A stretch of 64,000 nt of DNA from NCBI GenBank assembly GCA_032622095.1, contig CP136069.1, forward strand, positions 187,169,122-187,233,121. The letters run 5' to 3'. The DNA is from Siphonodentalium dalli. Taxonomy: Eukaryota > Mollusca > Scaphopoda > Gadilida > Siphonodentaliidae. Below are positions 22,320 to 34,900 of this stretch, in pieces. The position numbers and the translations under genes were made by a program. How positions within the stretch are numbered: the first letter of the stretch is position 1; each line of letters opens with the position of its first letter. The notes under the pieces were generated by a model. It was not told the origin of the DNA and ran no database searches. It saw only the letters and a list, made by a program, of their open reading frames with translations.

Positions 22320-22990
22320 GGCTCCATCGTGTAGCCTTGGAATTTCCAAAATAAAAATAACAACAATGCGGCGCTGAATTGCAGGTGTGACAACTTCACA
22401 AAACCATGAAATTACAAGGCTACCTGAATATATACGATGTAAGTGTTTTTTCGCGAAATATATGGATTATATCTACCATTTAAATTTATTTTGCATTCTA
22501 AAAATCAAAAAACTTAAATACTGTTATAATATTGACCATATTCTGATCGCACTGTCGAGAGTTATACAAACGGATACTCCTCGAGAACTTTGACCTTTGG
22601 TTCGTCGTGGCCCTGCTGACGACTATATACTATCACTGTGGCATGTACCATGGTCCGCCAATCTACTATAGGAAAACCATAGTCAGAAATGGTAACGCGC
22701 TCAAGATCATATATTCTATACCCATGATTGCAATTATAGAATATAAAATATATTGGTTTCACGAATGACCAACTCATAGAATTAATCGCCTTGCATTTCT
22801 TGGCATCCGAATAATAATTAAAATTCCCAACTACACCTTTTACCGGACTCGGCCTCCGGGTCGCAGTTCGACTTTTAATCCATGCTCCCGCTGTAAGTAA
22901 GAATCAGCGAAACATTATACACGCGGGGCGTGTAATAATTTGAGACCACGTGACTTGAGAAGTCACCACAAGTAGGATGACATATAACCT
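22320..22990. other. no confident gene; possible downstream intron of the PAN-like gene
   Basis: The minus-strand frame at 22562-22777 has protein-like composition (VDWRTMVHATVIVYSRQQGH) but no recognised domain. The 40-bp stretch ATATGATCTTG-GAGCG-TTACCATTTCTGACTATG recurs at about 49325-49365, so part is repetitive. Confidence 0.35.
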
Positions 22991-22993
22991 TAC

Positions 22994-23243
22994 CTAATTT
23001 AAAATCCCCGCTATCGTCGTCCATTTTGAAGCAGGTTTCATTATTGATGGTAAATGACCGACATCCTGTTGTTATTAGACACTTTCCTCCACATGCAATC
23101 TCATTATTAGCTTTATTGCTGTTAAGAATATGATCTTGATTCATCTGTCCGGTCCCGGCCGTGGCGTGTCCAGATAACACTCGTGTAACAGCCGCCGACA
23201 AGCGCGCATGAAACAACAAATATATCATTCCTCTAACATTCAT
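22994..23243 (-). CDS. putative first exon, secreted PAN/apple-like protein
   Basis: ATG at 23243 opens MNVRGMIYLLFHARLSAAV, a plausible signal peptide. It is followed by a Cys-rich stretch with NEIACGGKCLITTGCRSFTI and ETCFKMDD. The spacing C-x3-C-x5-C-x-SF...C resembles PAN/apple domains, which mediate protein or sugar binding outside the cell. The frame runs into a strong splice donor, AAATTAG then GTAAGG at 22993, so the exon most likely ends at 22994 and the gene continues to the left on the minus strand. The next exon was not found. Family assignment is moderate. Confidence 0.5.
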
Positions 23244-24640
23244 CTTGGTTTTATGAAATTAATCAGTCTCGTTGTTTGCAGAACCTAAACACCTTACATG
23301 CACAGTTCCAAAATAAAAAAACGACCCCAAATATTCCCAGCAATACTTATGTCTGTAAACGTCCGTTTAAACAGCCACAAGCTATCTACAGAATAAACCA
23401 ATTCATAATTGAATTATCCAACTTTAAGTCCCTAGATAGTATACAGGTGTCTCTCAAAAATTATATAATTAGCACGAATGTTCTCACGAAGAAGAGTTAT
23501 CTGTGATGCGTTCTGATCATCAATGCTATAATAATGCGAGTATTGGATTGCCGATCGCCGAGCAATCTCTTCGTATCGACCTACTAGCAGGGTTACCCGG
23601 CGTTGCCCAGGTTAATGCGATGAGAAACCATCTGTATGCTGTGGATATTTGTTGGGGATAGAGAATGCTCTTGCTTAAAAGTGTTATACGTTTTCTCATA
23701 AACTGTATATTCAAATAGCATCATAAAACATGATTATTACAGTCATGGGATATAAGTAGTGGCTCACCTTGTCAATTGCCATTCTGTTTGTCGCGATTAA
23801 TCCGTTCCAACAATAATGAAGTATGTATTTATTTACAACTGCGTATATATACATTAGACGTTATATGATACATGAACATCATAAACACATTAGTTCGATA
23901 AAAGATGATAATTGGGTTTTAAATATTGATATGTATCAATCAATTTAGTGGGTTGGACTAAGTTCTCGAGGACACCTGGCTATCTCCATGAAGATACAGA
24001 TGTTTCAAAGAAATTTCCAGGTGCTCCTCTGTTCATGGTGCTATATATTGGCTAAATATTCTCAGTTTAAACGAAATGTTGATGCGCATAACTCTTAGCT
24101 ACATGTGCCAGACACAGAGCGAGATTTTGAGTTGCTTATGTCAGTCGAGGAGTCTGTTATAAATCCCTTGTCAGATGTGCAGTATTGGGAGGATCCTGAA
24201 AAGTCTTATGCTACTAACTGCATTTTCTTGTATATCAGAAGAAACTATATTTGAATGCACACTGACCACTATTTTTGAACAGGCCTTCCATATCTCTTGA
24301 CAAATTGTAACTTTTTTGTGGAAACTGTATTGAATGGAACAGACTCAATTTTGTTATAATATAAATGCAATCCTCTGACGGTTCGGAGTCTCTCAGTTTG
24401 CACGAATATATGTATCTCTTCAATAGAATGATAAATATACGTTTAATGCTTCTTATATGTATCTCTTTTTGCTAGCTCATTTTGTGAATGCCCTGATTGC
24501 TATTCCCATATAACTATGACAGTTAAGAAGATATAATAGTTCAAGTGATTTAAGTGGGTCACCATATGTCGGGATTGTGAAATGTGAACGTCCAAAACTA
24601 CTTAAAATGATATGGACATGGCCTGGGTGACTGTATATAA
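23244..24640. other. no gene seen
   Basis: Contains GGGTTACCCGGCGTTGCCC near 23590, a motif of a type seen as debris in many invertebrate repeats; the element it comes from was not identified. Otherwise AT-rich and featureless. Confidence 0.35.
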
Positions 24641-26851
24641 CTTATATGTGGATATCGGCGAATAGCAATCTTATCAATGATAGTGCATATCCGCTCGCCA
24701 TCCGCAACGCAAACAACACCAAATGTGATTTAATTCATGATATATCATTAGAGAAAAACGTGTATGAATTTGGTGGAAATTGGTGCCAAATAAATTTGTA
24801 CCAGCGTTTGCCTCTTTGGACATATTTAAACCACTCCCATTAGACTCATGGGTGCATGATATACTGGCGATGATTATATATATGTTTGGTGGTAATCAGC
24901 AACTGAACAAATTCTGAGTATAGTTATGACCAATATCTCTCACCCAACCGACAGCAATTTGACGTCTTTAAATCACACCATGATATTCCTCGTATCATAG
25001 AGAAGAATAATATATCAATTTGGTGGAAATCTGGGCTAAAAATAGTTTATTAAATCAATTGTTGATGCAACGTTGACTCGAACAACGCCATATTGCGAAG
25101 GTGATTATGTATTCGTTTGGTGGAAATCGGCGACAAATCTATTTCGCGATATATATTTAATTTTGCCGACCTCCCCCTTTTCTTCCCCTGACACCAACAG
25201 TGTCATTTTAGAAAATATTTACCCGCACCGTTATCTTCCTTGTAAACAGCTACCCCTCTTAGAACGCCTTGGTGCCATCTCGATTGTACCGCGTGAAGTT
25301 ATATATACAACGCACACAGACATACAGACAGAAAGACAGACAGACAGCACGATTTGATTTCTTGTATCGTTTGAGAAGAACGTGTCTGAATTTGATGGTA
25401 ATTAGTAGTAAAAATATGTTGTATCAGTCTTGGTGACCCTCCCGTCCCTATTTCAGTCTCAAGCTGCACACACTAAGACTCATTAGAGATTAGAGATGCA
25501 TATATATGAAATTGGTGAAAATTGGCGAGTATACAAATTCGTATCAAATTTAAGGTCCCCATATCTCTCACCCATAGGGCACAAATTTGGTGTATCTAAA
25601 TGACACGATAAGATTCCTCGTATCACAGAGAAGAATATGTATCAATCTGGTGGAAATCGGCACTAAACATATAGATATAATTTGTTGTGTCCCTCTCATT
25701 TCTATTCACCACTGACTCGAATGGCCCAACTTATGACATCCTTAAACCATACGATTATACTCCTGATATCATGGAGATGATTGTTTATAAGTTTGGTGAT
25801 AATCGGCGACTAAACAATTTTTTTATTATCAAATTTGATGCCAATCCACACCCCCGTCTCTCAAACAAACAGCACCACTATGGCGTCTTTAAATCACAAG
25901 ATTAGATTCCTCGTATCTTGGATAAGAACGTGTATCAATTTGGTGGAAATTGGCGCAAAAATATTGTGCATCAATTTTGGCGCCCCTGTCCCTTTCAATG
26001 CAACCCTGACTCGAATGAGGCCACATTTGACAGATATAAGCAACACCATTATACTCCTCATACCATGGGGATGATTTTGTATAAGTGTGGTGGCAATCGG
26101 CGACTAAACCAATTATTATCAAATTTAGTGCCCACCCCTCCCAATCTCTCAACCAAAAGACAACAATTTGGCGTTGTTAAAGAGCACAATTTGATTCCTT
26201 GTATAATGAAGAAGAATATATATCAATTTGGTGGAGATCGGCGCTAAAATTAGTTTTTCAATTTTGGTGCCCCTCTCCACTTCCGTGCATCCCTGACTCG
26301 AACGACGCCACTTTTAAACCACACCGTTGGTTTTTTCATATCATGGGTTTGGCGTTGTTAAATCGCACAATTAGATTCCTTATATCATGAAGAAGAATAT
26401 ATATCAATTTGGTGGAGATCGGCGCTAAAATAAGTTTTTCAATTTTGGTGCCCCTCTCCCCTTCCGTGCATCCCTGACTCGAACGACGCCACTTTTAAAC
26501 CACACCGTTGGTTTTTTTATATCATGGGGATGATTATATATAAGTTTGGTGGAAATCGGGGACAGAAAAAAATCTGCCCCTCTCCCTTCCGGGCACCCCT
26601 GACGCGAACGGCGCGACTTTTGCCATATTTGAACCACACCATTAGATTCCTCATATCATGGGGATTATTATGTATAAGTTTGGTGGCAATCGCCGACAAT
26701 TTGTTGTTCTGCCCCTCCCCCTTTTCTGCCCCTGACAACAACGGCGTTACTTTAGAAAATTCTAACCCCGACCATTATCTTTCTCGTAAAAAGGTACTCC
26801 TAGTAGACCCCTTTGGCATCATCTAGATGGTCCCCTGTGAATTTCTATAGA

Positions 26852-26886
<35 letters not shown>

Positions 26887-26890
26887 TTCG
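24640..26890 (+). repeat. degenerate repeat array with TTTGGTGGAAATCGGCG core, ending in CAGA runs
   Basis: At least ten spaced copies of a block around (A/T)ATCA(A)TTTGGTGGAAATCGG, linked to CCCTGACTCGAACGACGCCA and ATTCCTCATATCATGGGGAT. Period is roughly 150-190 bp; the best pair is 26210-26340 and 26392-26523. Two CAGA microsatellites (about 25320-25345 and 26850-26885) close sub-arrays. Related single copies lie at about 34862 and 59250. The open frames here are chance products of the repeat. Confidence 0.75.
26850..26885. repeat. CAGA tetranucleotide microsatellite
   Basis: About nine tandem ACAG/CAGA units at the right end of the degenerate array. Confidence 0.9.
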
Positions 26891-27420
26891 CAAATATAGA
26901 TATAGATATGACGTCACGCGTAGCTGTGGATATATTGGAATCCGGGTTCTGTTGTGTTCGTAAACGGTAGTGGAGAGGTTTCGCAAATTCACACTTAGTA
27001 GTAACGATCACAGATGGTCGCCATATATACGTCGCCAAGTTATGAGCACATTCAGCTTTATCTTATATTAATATCATTTATTATACTGTTCAATACACAA
27101 TGTACAATTATATGTTATTATGTATGCATACTGTCCTTATAAGGATGTTTTTGCCAATTAAAACTAATCATAATCATTATAATCGTTAGCACGCAAAGCC
27201 CTATAACGGCCAAACCGGACATGTGTTCAATTTCTTCGGTTTGTACCAAAGCTTTCCTTTTAATATAAAGATAGTGTTGTGGTATCATACAGCCATCACA
27301 TATAACAACTATCATTAATTTACTGAAGAATAGGAGATAAATGTGAACGGTGTGTTTAAAGTGATGTGAAACACTCCGTTAGTGTGATCAAATAGAAATG
27401 GGGAATAATCTTGCTCAAAG

Positions 27421-28564
27421 CACAGGTATTAGGCACAATATATATATTTTTTAATTTAATAAAAATCTCGGAAAGTTATCTATCTCATTTTTGATAGAAA
27501 TCAGCATTTTTCTCTCCAAAAGCAACATTTTATTTTTTATTGATCTGTAATTGCAGCACTATGCGACCAAATAATCATAGTTTTCAAAAAAGTTTGGTTC
27601 GCCGTCGTATTTGAGATTAGTGAACATAGAAAAACATTTAAAGTTGATAAATCAAATTTATTTGGTTTGAACCCGAAACGTCCGTCCAATGGAAAATACA
27701 AAAATAAAACAATCCAACCCCTAAATCACAGAAATCTATACTCTAATCATCAAACTAAATAGCCCTATTGTCAAACAGACGTTGTTTCACGAAGGACAGC
27801 TAATTTGGGTATGGTACTCAACATACATCGAGTTTAATCACGATTTTTGTCTTTTTTTTCCCGTCAGTTTTACAGATTTCTTTCGCGGGAGGCTATTTTT
27901 AAAGTGCGAAACAAACTCGAGAAACACTGCAGTAAATGACTCCAAAATAAAATAAATTTACATCGATAAAAACAAATGTGTTATCTAATTCCTTATCTAG
28001 TGGGTATTATATATCCACCGCATGATTTTTGTCATTAAGAATGCCGGATATCAATTAAAAGAGAGATATTAAAACTAATTTAATAAAGTTCAAGTTAGTT
28101 TCGCTTTCAGTTTTACAAAATGGCCTCCCGCGAAACGAAATATGTAAAACTGACCAAAAAAAAGGACATAAATCGTTATTAAACTCGATGTATGTTGAGT
28201 ACCGCCCCTAAATTAGCTGTACTTGAATGGCTATTTAGTTTGATGATAATAGTATAGATTTCGGTGATTTAGGGGTTGGATTATTTGATTTTTTGATTTT
28301 TCATTGGACGGACACCAAAAAATAAATTTCATTGACAAATTAGAATGATTTTCTATGCTCACTTGTTTAAAGTACGACGGAAAGCTAAATTTAACCAAAA
28401 ATATGATTACTTGGGCACATAATGCTAGAATTCCAGATCAATTTGATAAAAAAAAATTGCTTTTGTGAGGATGATTTTTGACCTCCTATTTTCCCTATCA
28501 GCCTTGATACTTCTTACCTTTATATAATTTTATTAATTTTTTTTGTTTTTGCCAAATACCTGTG
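27421..28564. mobile_element. foldback hAT-type element
   Basis: Ends read CACAGGTATTAGGCA and, inverted, TGCCAAATACCTGTG, with a perfect 8-bp duplication GCTCAAAG at 27413-27420 and 28565-28572. The arms run inward for roughly 500 bp each (27421-27960 and 28080-28564) with moderate divergence, leaving a spacer of about 120 bp. Landmarks in both arms are CGTCCGTCCAATG / CATTGGACGGAC and CGAGTTTAAT / ATTAAACTCG. The 8-bp TSD points to hAT; there is no coding frame. Confidence 0.88.
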
Positions 28565-28572
28565 GCTCAAAG

Positions 28573-29570
28573 CAGTTATTTATACAAATATTATATCCAG
28601 CATTCACAACACACACATGTCATGCATACATATTAATTAAATGCAGTGACTTGTTGGCGAAATCGTTTGCGTTTGCGTCCCGAATCAAGATGTAAATATT
28701 TACAATTGAGCGTAGTTCACAGGATGTTATCTATGGAGTGGTACGGTCGATTTATTGGAAATTTTCGACATTGTTAGTAGAATGCTACAATCCTCTAGTT
28801 GCCATAGCGCCTGAGTACTAACTTATCAGTTTCACTCACCCGAACAAGTCCTTAATATTACAATTAGTCCCACGAGATATCAAAGTGTAATGAAAACGTG
28901 ACGGAAAACATTAGAAAATGTCAATTCATTGTCCTATTATTAAAGTCGATTTAAGGTTCTTTGTTATTCGTTATGTGGGAGATCTATGTATTTCCTTGTC
29001 ATTTTTCGTTATATTGTAAGACTTCCAGCTCTCCGACATGGCGTGAGTAAGGTTAAACTATAGTATACAGGGGTCATTGTTCTGACCGGAGGGTGCACCA
29101 TATTCTCATGGGGAAAGCCAACTCTATGTGAATAACTTCGTTATTATTGATCTCGAGTCGCTAATCTCGCAAACATGGGGGCTATTCTCGTAAACATGGG
29201 AGTGTGCCTCGTAAACATGGCAATGTGGGAAGCGGTGTATTGACTTCTCCGGACATTGACCCCTTATCATATATATTCTGGACAGAGCTTACAGAGAGAA
29301 CTCTCGATTCGAACGTATTAAGGAGAAGTCATGTTATTATATTTTTCTCCGTGGCCACCTGATTGTGTGCACGTATATATCATTGTATAACAAATTTAAT
29401 CAACGTGTTTCCAAGAATTCCAACTTAATGGTTAGAACCTGTGGGACCAGTAACCCGAGAGAGTGGTACAATATGGCAGAGTCCTGAAGTTGAAAGATAT
29501 TTTTCTCATAATTTATTTCCATAATAACATTTTAAATGATAATTGTTCTGTCATTTTCATCTGTCATCGG
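28573..29570. other. no gene seen
   Basis: Unique-looking sequence. CTCGTAAACATGG is repeated at about 29185-29220 (a small triplication). The 3' end of the LINE to the right probably lies near 29520-29575. Confidence 0.4.
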
Positions 29571-29574
29571 TACT

Positions 29575-30820
29575 TTAGAAAATCACATCCATATAAATTA
29601 AATGTTTACGGAATTCTAAACGATCATCCGTAAGCATCAGAGCGTCCGGGAGTTTGTTACACAACGTTGGAGCTGTGGTGGAGAAGGCTCTGTCCCCTAA
29701 CGTAGGATGATTTGGGTTAGGAAGTGTTAGAAATCTCTTCCCGTCTGATCTTCGCTGCATCGTACCTGAAGTCTTTAACCATACTAGCTCTTTGATGTAG
29801 TCGGGCGCCGTTCCTTCAAGAGCACGAAATGTGATCAATATGATCTTGAATTGGATCCTGTATTGGATGGGCAGCCAGTGGAGATTTTGCAAGACTGGAC
29901 TCATCTCTGTCCTTCTCGGTACCCTCGCGACAATTCTAGAAGCAGCTTTTTGAACTCGCTCCAATTTCGCGATGAGTGAGCTAGTGACGCCGAACAAGCA
30001 ACCGTTCATGTAATCTAGCTTGCTGCTCACAAGTGACTGGATAATTGATTTAGTTGCCGAAACTGTCAAGTATTTTCTTATTTTACCAATATTTCTCAAA
30101 TGATAATCACATGCTCGACATACATTATTTACTTGAGCGTCCATAGACATGTTGGTATCGAACATAGCTCCGATGTTGCGAATGGATTCACTTGACATGA
30201 TGGAATTGGAATCGATCTTAATAAGAAGAGGAGAATCAAGTTTTGCTAGCTGATGTCTGGTTCCTATAACTATCATTTCTGTTTTATCATCATTTAGTTT
30301 TAATTTCTTTTGAAACATCCAATCTTTCACTTCCGAAATACATTGCCCCACAGTTCCAACGGCATCAACAACAGATTCCTGACTGCCAGCGGAGAATGAC
30401 ACACATAGCTGGCAATCGTCTGCGTATAGGTGAAACATGAGACCATAGCGGCGGATAATATCTCCTAGCGGCAGTATGTAGCATAGAAAGAGAACAGGGC
30501 CGAGAGAGGATCACTGAGGAACACCACACTTGAGAGGGACTCTCATTGACTGACATAGTCCTATTTTCACTGACTGAGTTATGTTGTCAAGGTATGATGT
30601 CAGCCACTTCAGAGCACTGTCCGTGATACCAAGTCTGCGTTCGAGACGACGCAAGAGGATGGTATGATCAACCGTGTCGAACGCAGCAGACAAGTCTAGG
30701 AGAATCTTTAGATATACCGAACTTTGCTCGAATGGAATCAACTTTGTTGATTTATATTTTAACAGTATTTCACGTTTAACGATAGTTGTTGACAAATCGC
30801 TGTAGCTGTTCTCATAATAA
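29575..30820 (-). pseudogene. second LINE: RT and C-terminal tail, one nonsense codon
   Basis: A single frame from about 30820 (ENSYSDLSTTIVKRE) through LLDLSAAFDTVDHTILLRRL, GVPQ-stop-SSLGPVLF, and LYADD (catalytic YADD near 30420), to LHWLPIQYRIQFKI, GDRAFSTTAPTLCNKLP and a stop at 29575. The palm, thumb and the L2/CR1-type C-terminal tail are clear. At 30511-30513 the glycine codon of the conserved GVPQG motif is TGA; apart from that the frame is open. The endonuclease and ORF1 are missing, so it is 5'-truncated. Confidence 0.9.
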
Positions 30821-31052
30821 TAGTTTCAACACACACACGAACACACGAACACACGAACAACACACGAAATTACGTGGTTGGGAAAACATTCAATAATGAA
30901 TATAAGAAAAAGTGTATCTATTTCTCCGTGTTCTTACTACTGGTAATATTTCCACAGATTTATATATCTTTTGCACATTTATCCCAAAGGCGAGTGCCTT
31001 GGGGCCCTTTAATTTTGTATATCATAGCATACTCCTTGTCACTGATCCATCC

Positions 31053-31182
31053 AGTCCCGTTCCGTGGTTTTAGTGCTAAAGTTCCGGAGCAGCATATGGA
31101 AGTCATGAATATTCAAAAGCTCCATAAATTGAAATGCTACTCCAGAACTTTGACCCTAGCACTAAAACCACAGAACGGGGCT
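31053..31182. repeat. 130-bp hairpin MITE
   Basis: Left arm CCCGTTCCGTGGTTTTAGTGCT and right arm AGCACTAAAACCACAGAACGGGG-type sequence pair over about 60 bp with a short loop near CATGAATATTC. There is no clear flanking duplication. Compact foldback of MITE type. Confidence 0.8.
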
Positions 31183-32712
31183 AGGTGGCTCCAATATGGC
31201 CGCGAGTTAGTTATTAAAGCTATTGATCCGCTGTGCACGGCCACAAAATCAAAATTAAAAACTTGCGCGATATCTCACTGTTAAGTGAACATTTAAATGA
31301 ACCTAGGAACTTTCTGGTGTTCTGACAGAGAAGAAACAGTAATTACCACACATTATATTCTGCCCATTACAAATGATTTAATTGCTTGATAATTATAGGA
31401 AGTAGTAATAAAAACATGGTATATCATGATTCATTCAGCATGCAGTTAACATATTGTTCAATTCAATTCAATTAAGTTTTATTCAGATCGTCAATATAGA
31501 CATTACAGAAGAGTTGTATACATAAATACAATGTATATATATACAGTAATGCCCAAAGAAACCGACCACACAACCACAGCAGAACCATGGGCAACCCCTC
31601 AGGACCCAGTCGGAAATACGACCCGCCACCATCCATCGGAAAGCTCTCGGTGATAGCTTTCCGATGAATGGCAACAAGCCACACCCCGACCAAATCCCGA
31701 AAAACCACCCACCATCCCGCCCGGTCAGGTGGTCAATCACTTTGGGAATCACTGTATGGTCATTACAGGTATACATGTAGAAATGGGGTGGACGATATTC
31801 TTTACCTACACTGTTTAAGTTCGACAGGCTGCTGAACACTTATAAAGTGACTGTAGATGGAAAAAGGTAAATATTGGAAACTAATATGTTAAAGATCCTC
31901 ATCATGATAACATCTATACGGTAGTTACAACAACAATGCTATTTCCTTCAAACGCCACTTTGGTGATCATAATCGGCTTATTACTAATAAATAATACCAG
32001 CATATACGGACTATAGGTATGGTATCAAATATGCCAAACACACCATGTATCAATGTTGTTTTTTTTGTTTTTTTTTTCGAAATCGAGACACTCTACACAA
32101 TTTCCGAACGGCAATAAAAAAAAATTCCGCTATTGATGTCCGTTTTTTTTGGCGTCATCGTCTGGTTCGATAGCACAACGTATGCTGTTTTCGAATTTAC
32201 TGTTATCTTTCTCGAGCATGGACAAATTACTATATATGATTTTTGGCGCATCGGCTACAAAGTTATTTCGCCATAAGAATACACCAACAATGATCGGAGT
32301 GCCAGATAATTTACCAATGGTATATTAAGCTTCAAATATTACTGGGTAGACATTCAGGATACATGTATGTTGATGAAAAACTTGTAAAATTGTTGTCTCA
32401 CATTCAATTATGAGATTGATCACTCGTGTAATGTGAATAACTTCCTATAAATAGCATAATCATTTACATCTAAATAAACTATGATAATAGTTATCTTCCC
32501 CATAAACATGCGAGATTTGCGACCAAAAACTTGGAAATTTGCGCGGATTGTTTACCACAATTGAGGCTTTGTATTTTTTATTGCGTGCAACAACTTTAAA
32601 ATGAGACAAGGGACAACTTTAAATGAAAGAGATGTTGTAGTGTGGCATGGTATTATATATTACAAATATACATATAGAATATGTTTAACTTTGTCCGTTG
32701 TATGTAACAAGG
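31183..32712. other. no gene seen; LINE 3'-tail-like motif
   Basis: TTCAATTCAATTCAATTAAG then TTTTATTCAG at about 31458-31487 reads on the minus strand as an AATAAA-type end followed by ATTGA units, typical of a LINE 3' tail, so 31460-31840 may be a LINE 3' UTR fragment. The rest is featureless apart from T runs at 32050-32150. Confidence 0.45.
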
Positions 32713-32720
32713 CTAAAAAT

Positions 32721-33804
32721 TAGGGTCCTGCGAATTGGATATTTTGATCGAATCGAATATCGAATCGAATTCACGAAATCGAATCGAATATCGAATCGAA
32801 TCATATATGTGTGAACAACATTGCATTCTCAATTAGGTATGTTTTGTCAACGATTAGATTATTTGTGAAACGTTCTATGAACTACATGCATGAAGTTCCA
32901 TCAGAACTTATGTGGCGATAAACCGTCGTTTGATATACTATTAACTTCAATTTATAATTGTTAAGAAAACAAAGCAGATTAAAACGTCCATGCGGCCATC
33001 ACAACGATTAATATATTACCACTAAACGGATTATCAAACTAAAATCACACGAAATTTCTACAGTTTGCATGTACATGCAAAATTGCAAATCGGCATTCGG
33101 AAACACCCGTTGTTATAAACTTGAAGACGCAACAACAGTCGCAGTGTAGCCTCTTCATGTATTGGTTGATGCTTCTTGAACAGATGATTCAATAGATGGG
33201 TCATTGTCCCAGATGCTTGCGATTTATACACCATGCATGTTGCATTCATCACACGTGCCTGCATCTTTATCATGTTTAAAATAAACATGAATGATGGACG
33301 ACATTTTGTCCATTGTAAAAGAAAACTCTGAAAATGAAGTCAACTTCAAAAGAGAACAGTGCCAAAATGCACTTTTCGACACTAGGAACATGTGTTGTTT
33401 ACATTCTCACCCATATTACATAACGCGGAATCGAATAGACGATGGATAACGCTATCGGTAGCCCAGTCTCATAGCTATTATAATTTACCGCGTCGTCGGT
33501 CCATTGGCTATCTGCTAGCTTTTGCTACCATTTTAAAGCTATATAATTCAGACGTATTTAGTCGTCCTATCGTGGCTAATTGTTGGCTATGTACAATAAG
33601 AATTATAATGTGCATATATACATAATTTTCTGGAATTAAATGCCACAAACAGCTAAGATCGACATGTGTACTTGTCCTGAAACAGCCTACTTTTCCGTCA
33701 TAGTATATTCGAAATTTCGAGTTGGCAATTTCGACTCGAATTCGAATCGAATTTGACTTTCGAATCGAATCTCGAATCGAATATCGTATATTCGCAGGAG
33801 CCTA
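32721..33804 (-). mobile_element. hAT-type element with BED finger remnant
   Basis: TIRs TAGGGTCCTGCGAAT and ATTCGCAGGAGCCTA (one mismatch over 15) are flanked by a perfect 8-bp duplication CTAAAAAT (32713-32720 and 33805-33812). Subterminal ATCGAATCGAAT repeats occur at both ends. The interior keeps the N-terminal part of a transposase reading frame (33058-33313), so it derives from an autonomous hAT by internal deletion. Its TIRs resemble those of 54505-55030. Confidence 0.92.
33058..33313 (-). pseudogene. hAT transposase N-terminus, broken BED zinc finger
   Basis: From ATG at 33313 the frame reads MDKMSSIIHVYFKH then GTCDECN, giving the conserved aromatics and the Cys-x2-Cys of a BED finger. 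A frameshift follows, and the next frame continues KSQASGTMTHLLNHLFKKH, giving the T-x2-LL-x-HL...H part. Together they complete a C2H2-type BED domain, the DNA-binding module at the start of many hAT transposases. No RNase-H catalytic core remains. Family call is strong; function is lost. Confidence 0.75.
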
Positions 33805-33812
33805 CTAAAAAT

Positions 33813-34900
33813 GCATTTGTTTTAACTTATTGTTTACATTGAGAAGTGAGTGCATATATTCGTGTTCGTCGCCTCATTTTTTAACAATGGGAATTTCACA
33901 TGCTATGCGCGATTAAAATATACCAACACTTAGCTATTAATCAACAGAAAACAGACTTGCCACTTAACATGTTCTGGTCAGAAAATGTCGAAACCTGACG
34001 TCAAAAGCGGAACCGGATTGCAGCCTGTGAACATGTGGAAGTTAGCGGGGAAAACATATATTCGGTAGGGGCCTCTGCTCATATCAACAGATGTTTACAT
34101 ATATTTCTACACTTTTACACAAATGTGATGCGCCATTGATTACACACATAACAAATTGTCATCTTTTGTTGCATAAACCATCGTTTTGTTTAAAAAATAT
34201 ATCATTTGAAACGAGTATTTAATTGATATTGATGAGTGTGCGTCGAACCGCTTTTACGAAATATTATGCAAGCAGTTTTTTGCCGATTTCTTCATTTCCA
34301 CAGCAACTCGAGTGCGCCCGCATGTTCAAAAATAATAAATGTTCACCCATTGTAACCATCTGGGAGGTTCAGTTGATGTTCGAAAATCATTTGAATACTG
34401 GCTCTATATAATCAGAAGTTCAACAAAACCTCGGCGATTAAACCAATGTGTGGTCATTTGTTATTTTTGCGGGCACCCTCGCAAAAACTGTCATCATAAT
34501 ATTTCGTAAAAGCAGTTCGATGAACGCTATCAAAATCATCTAAAGACTCGTTTCAAATGATGTAATATTTAACAAAACGATGTAATGGTGTGTGCAAGAA
34601 AAGATCACCATTTGTTATGTTTTAACTCAGGGGCGTACGTACAAGATGTGGTGAAAAGGTGTAAAAATCTGCGAAGAAAATATTTATCGAAATTGAATGT
34701 TGGGGGGTTCTATGTTATTCGATAGATATCGATTCAAAACTAGTTTTATATGAATTACTTTAGACCCTTTCTTGGAAATGGGATCATGCCATATGGTACA
34801 GTCCGTATAGCGATAGGGAACTCGGACAGTTTACTTGCTTACGTCATGAAAATAATAATCTATATGAAGTTTGGTGACGATCGGGTGTAAGGTGTGGTCT
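33813..34900. other. no gene seen
   Basis: AT-rich. AACGAGTATTTAATTGATAT... and CATTTGAAACGAG-type sequences at about 34180-34220 and 34480-34570 look like an imperfect inverted pair (ACGATGGTTTAT, GCAGTTCGATG), possibly a decayed foldback. Confidence 0.3.
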
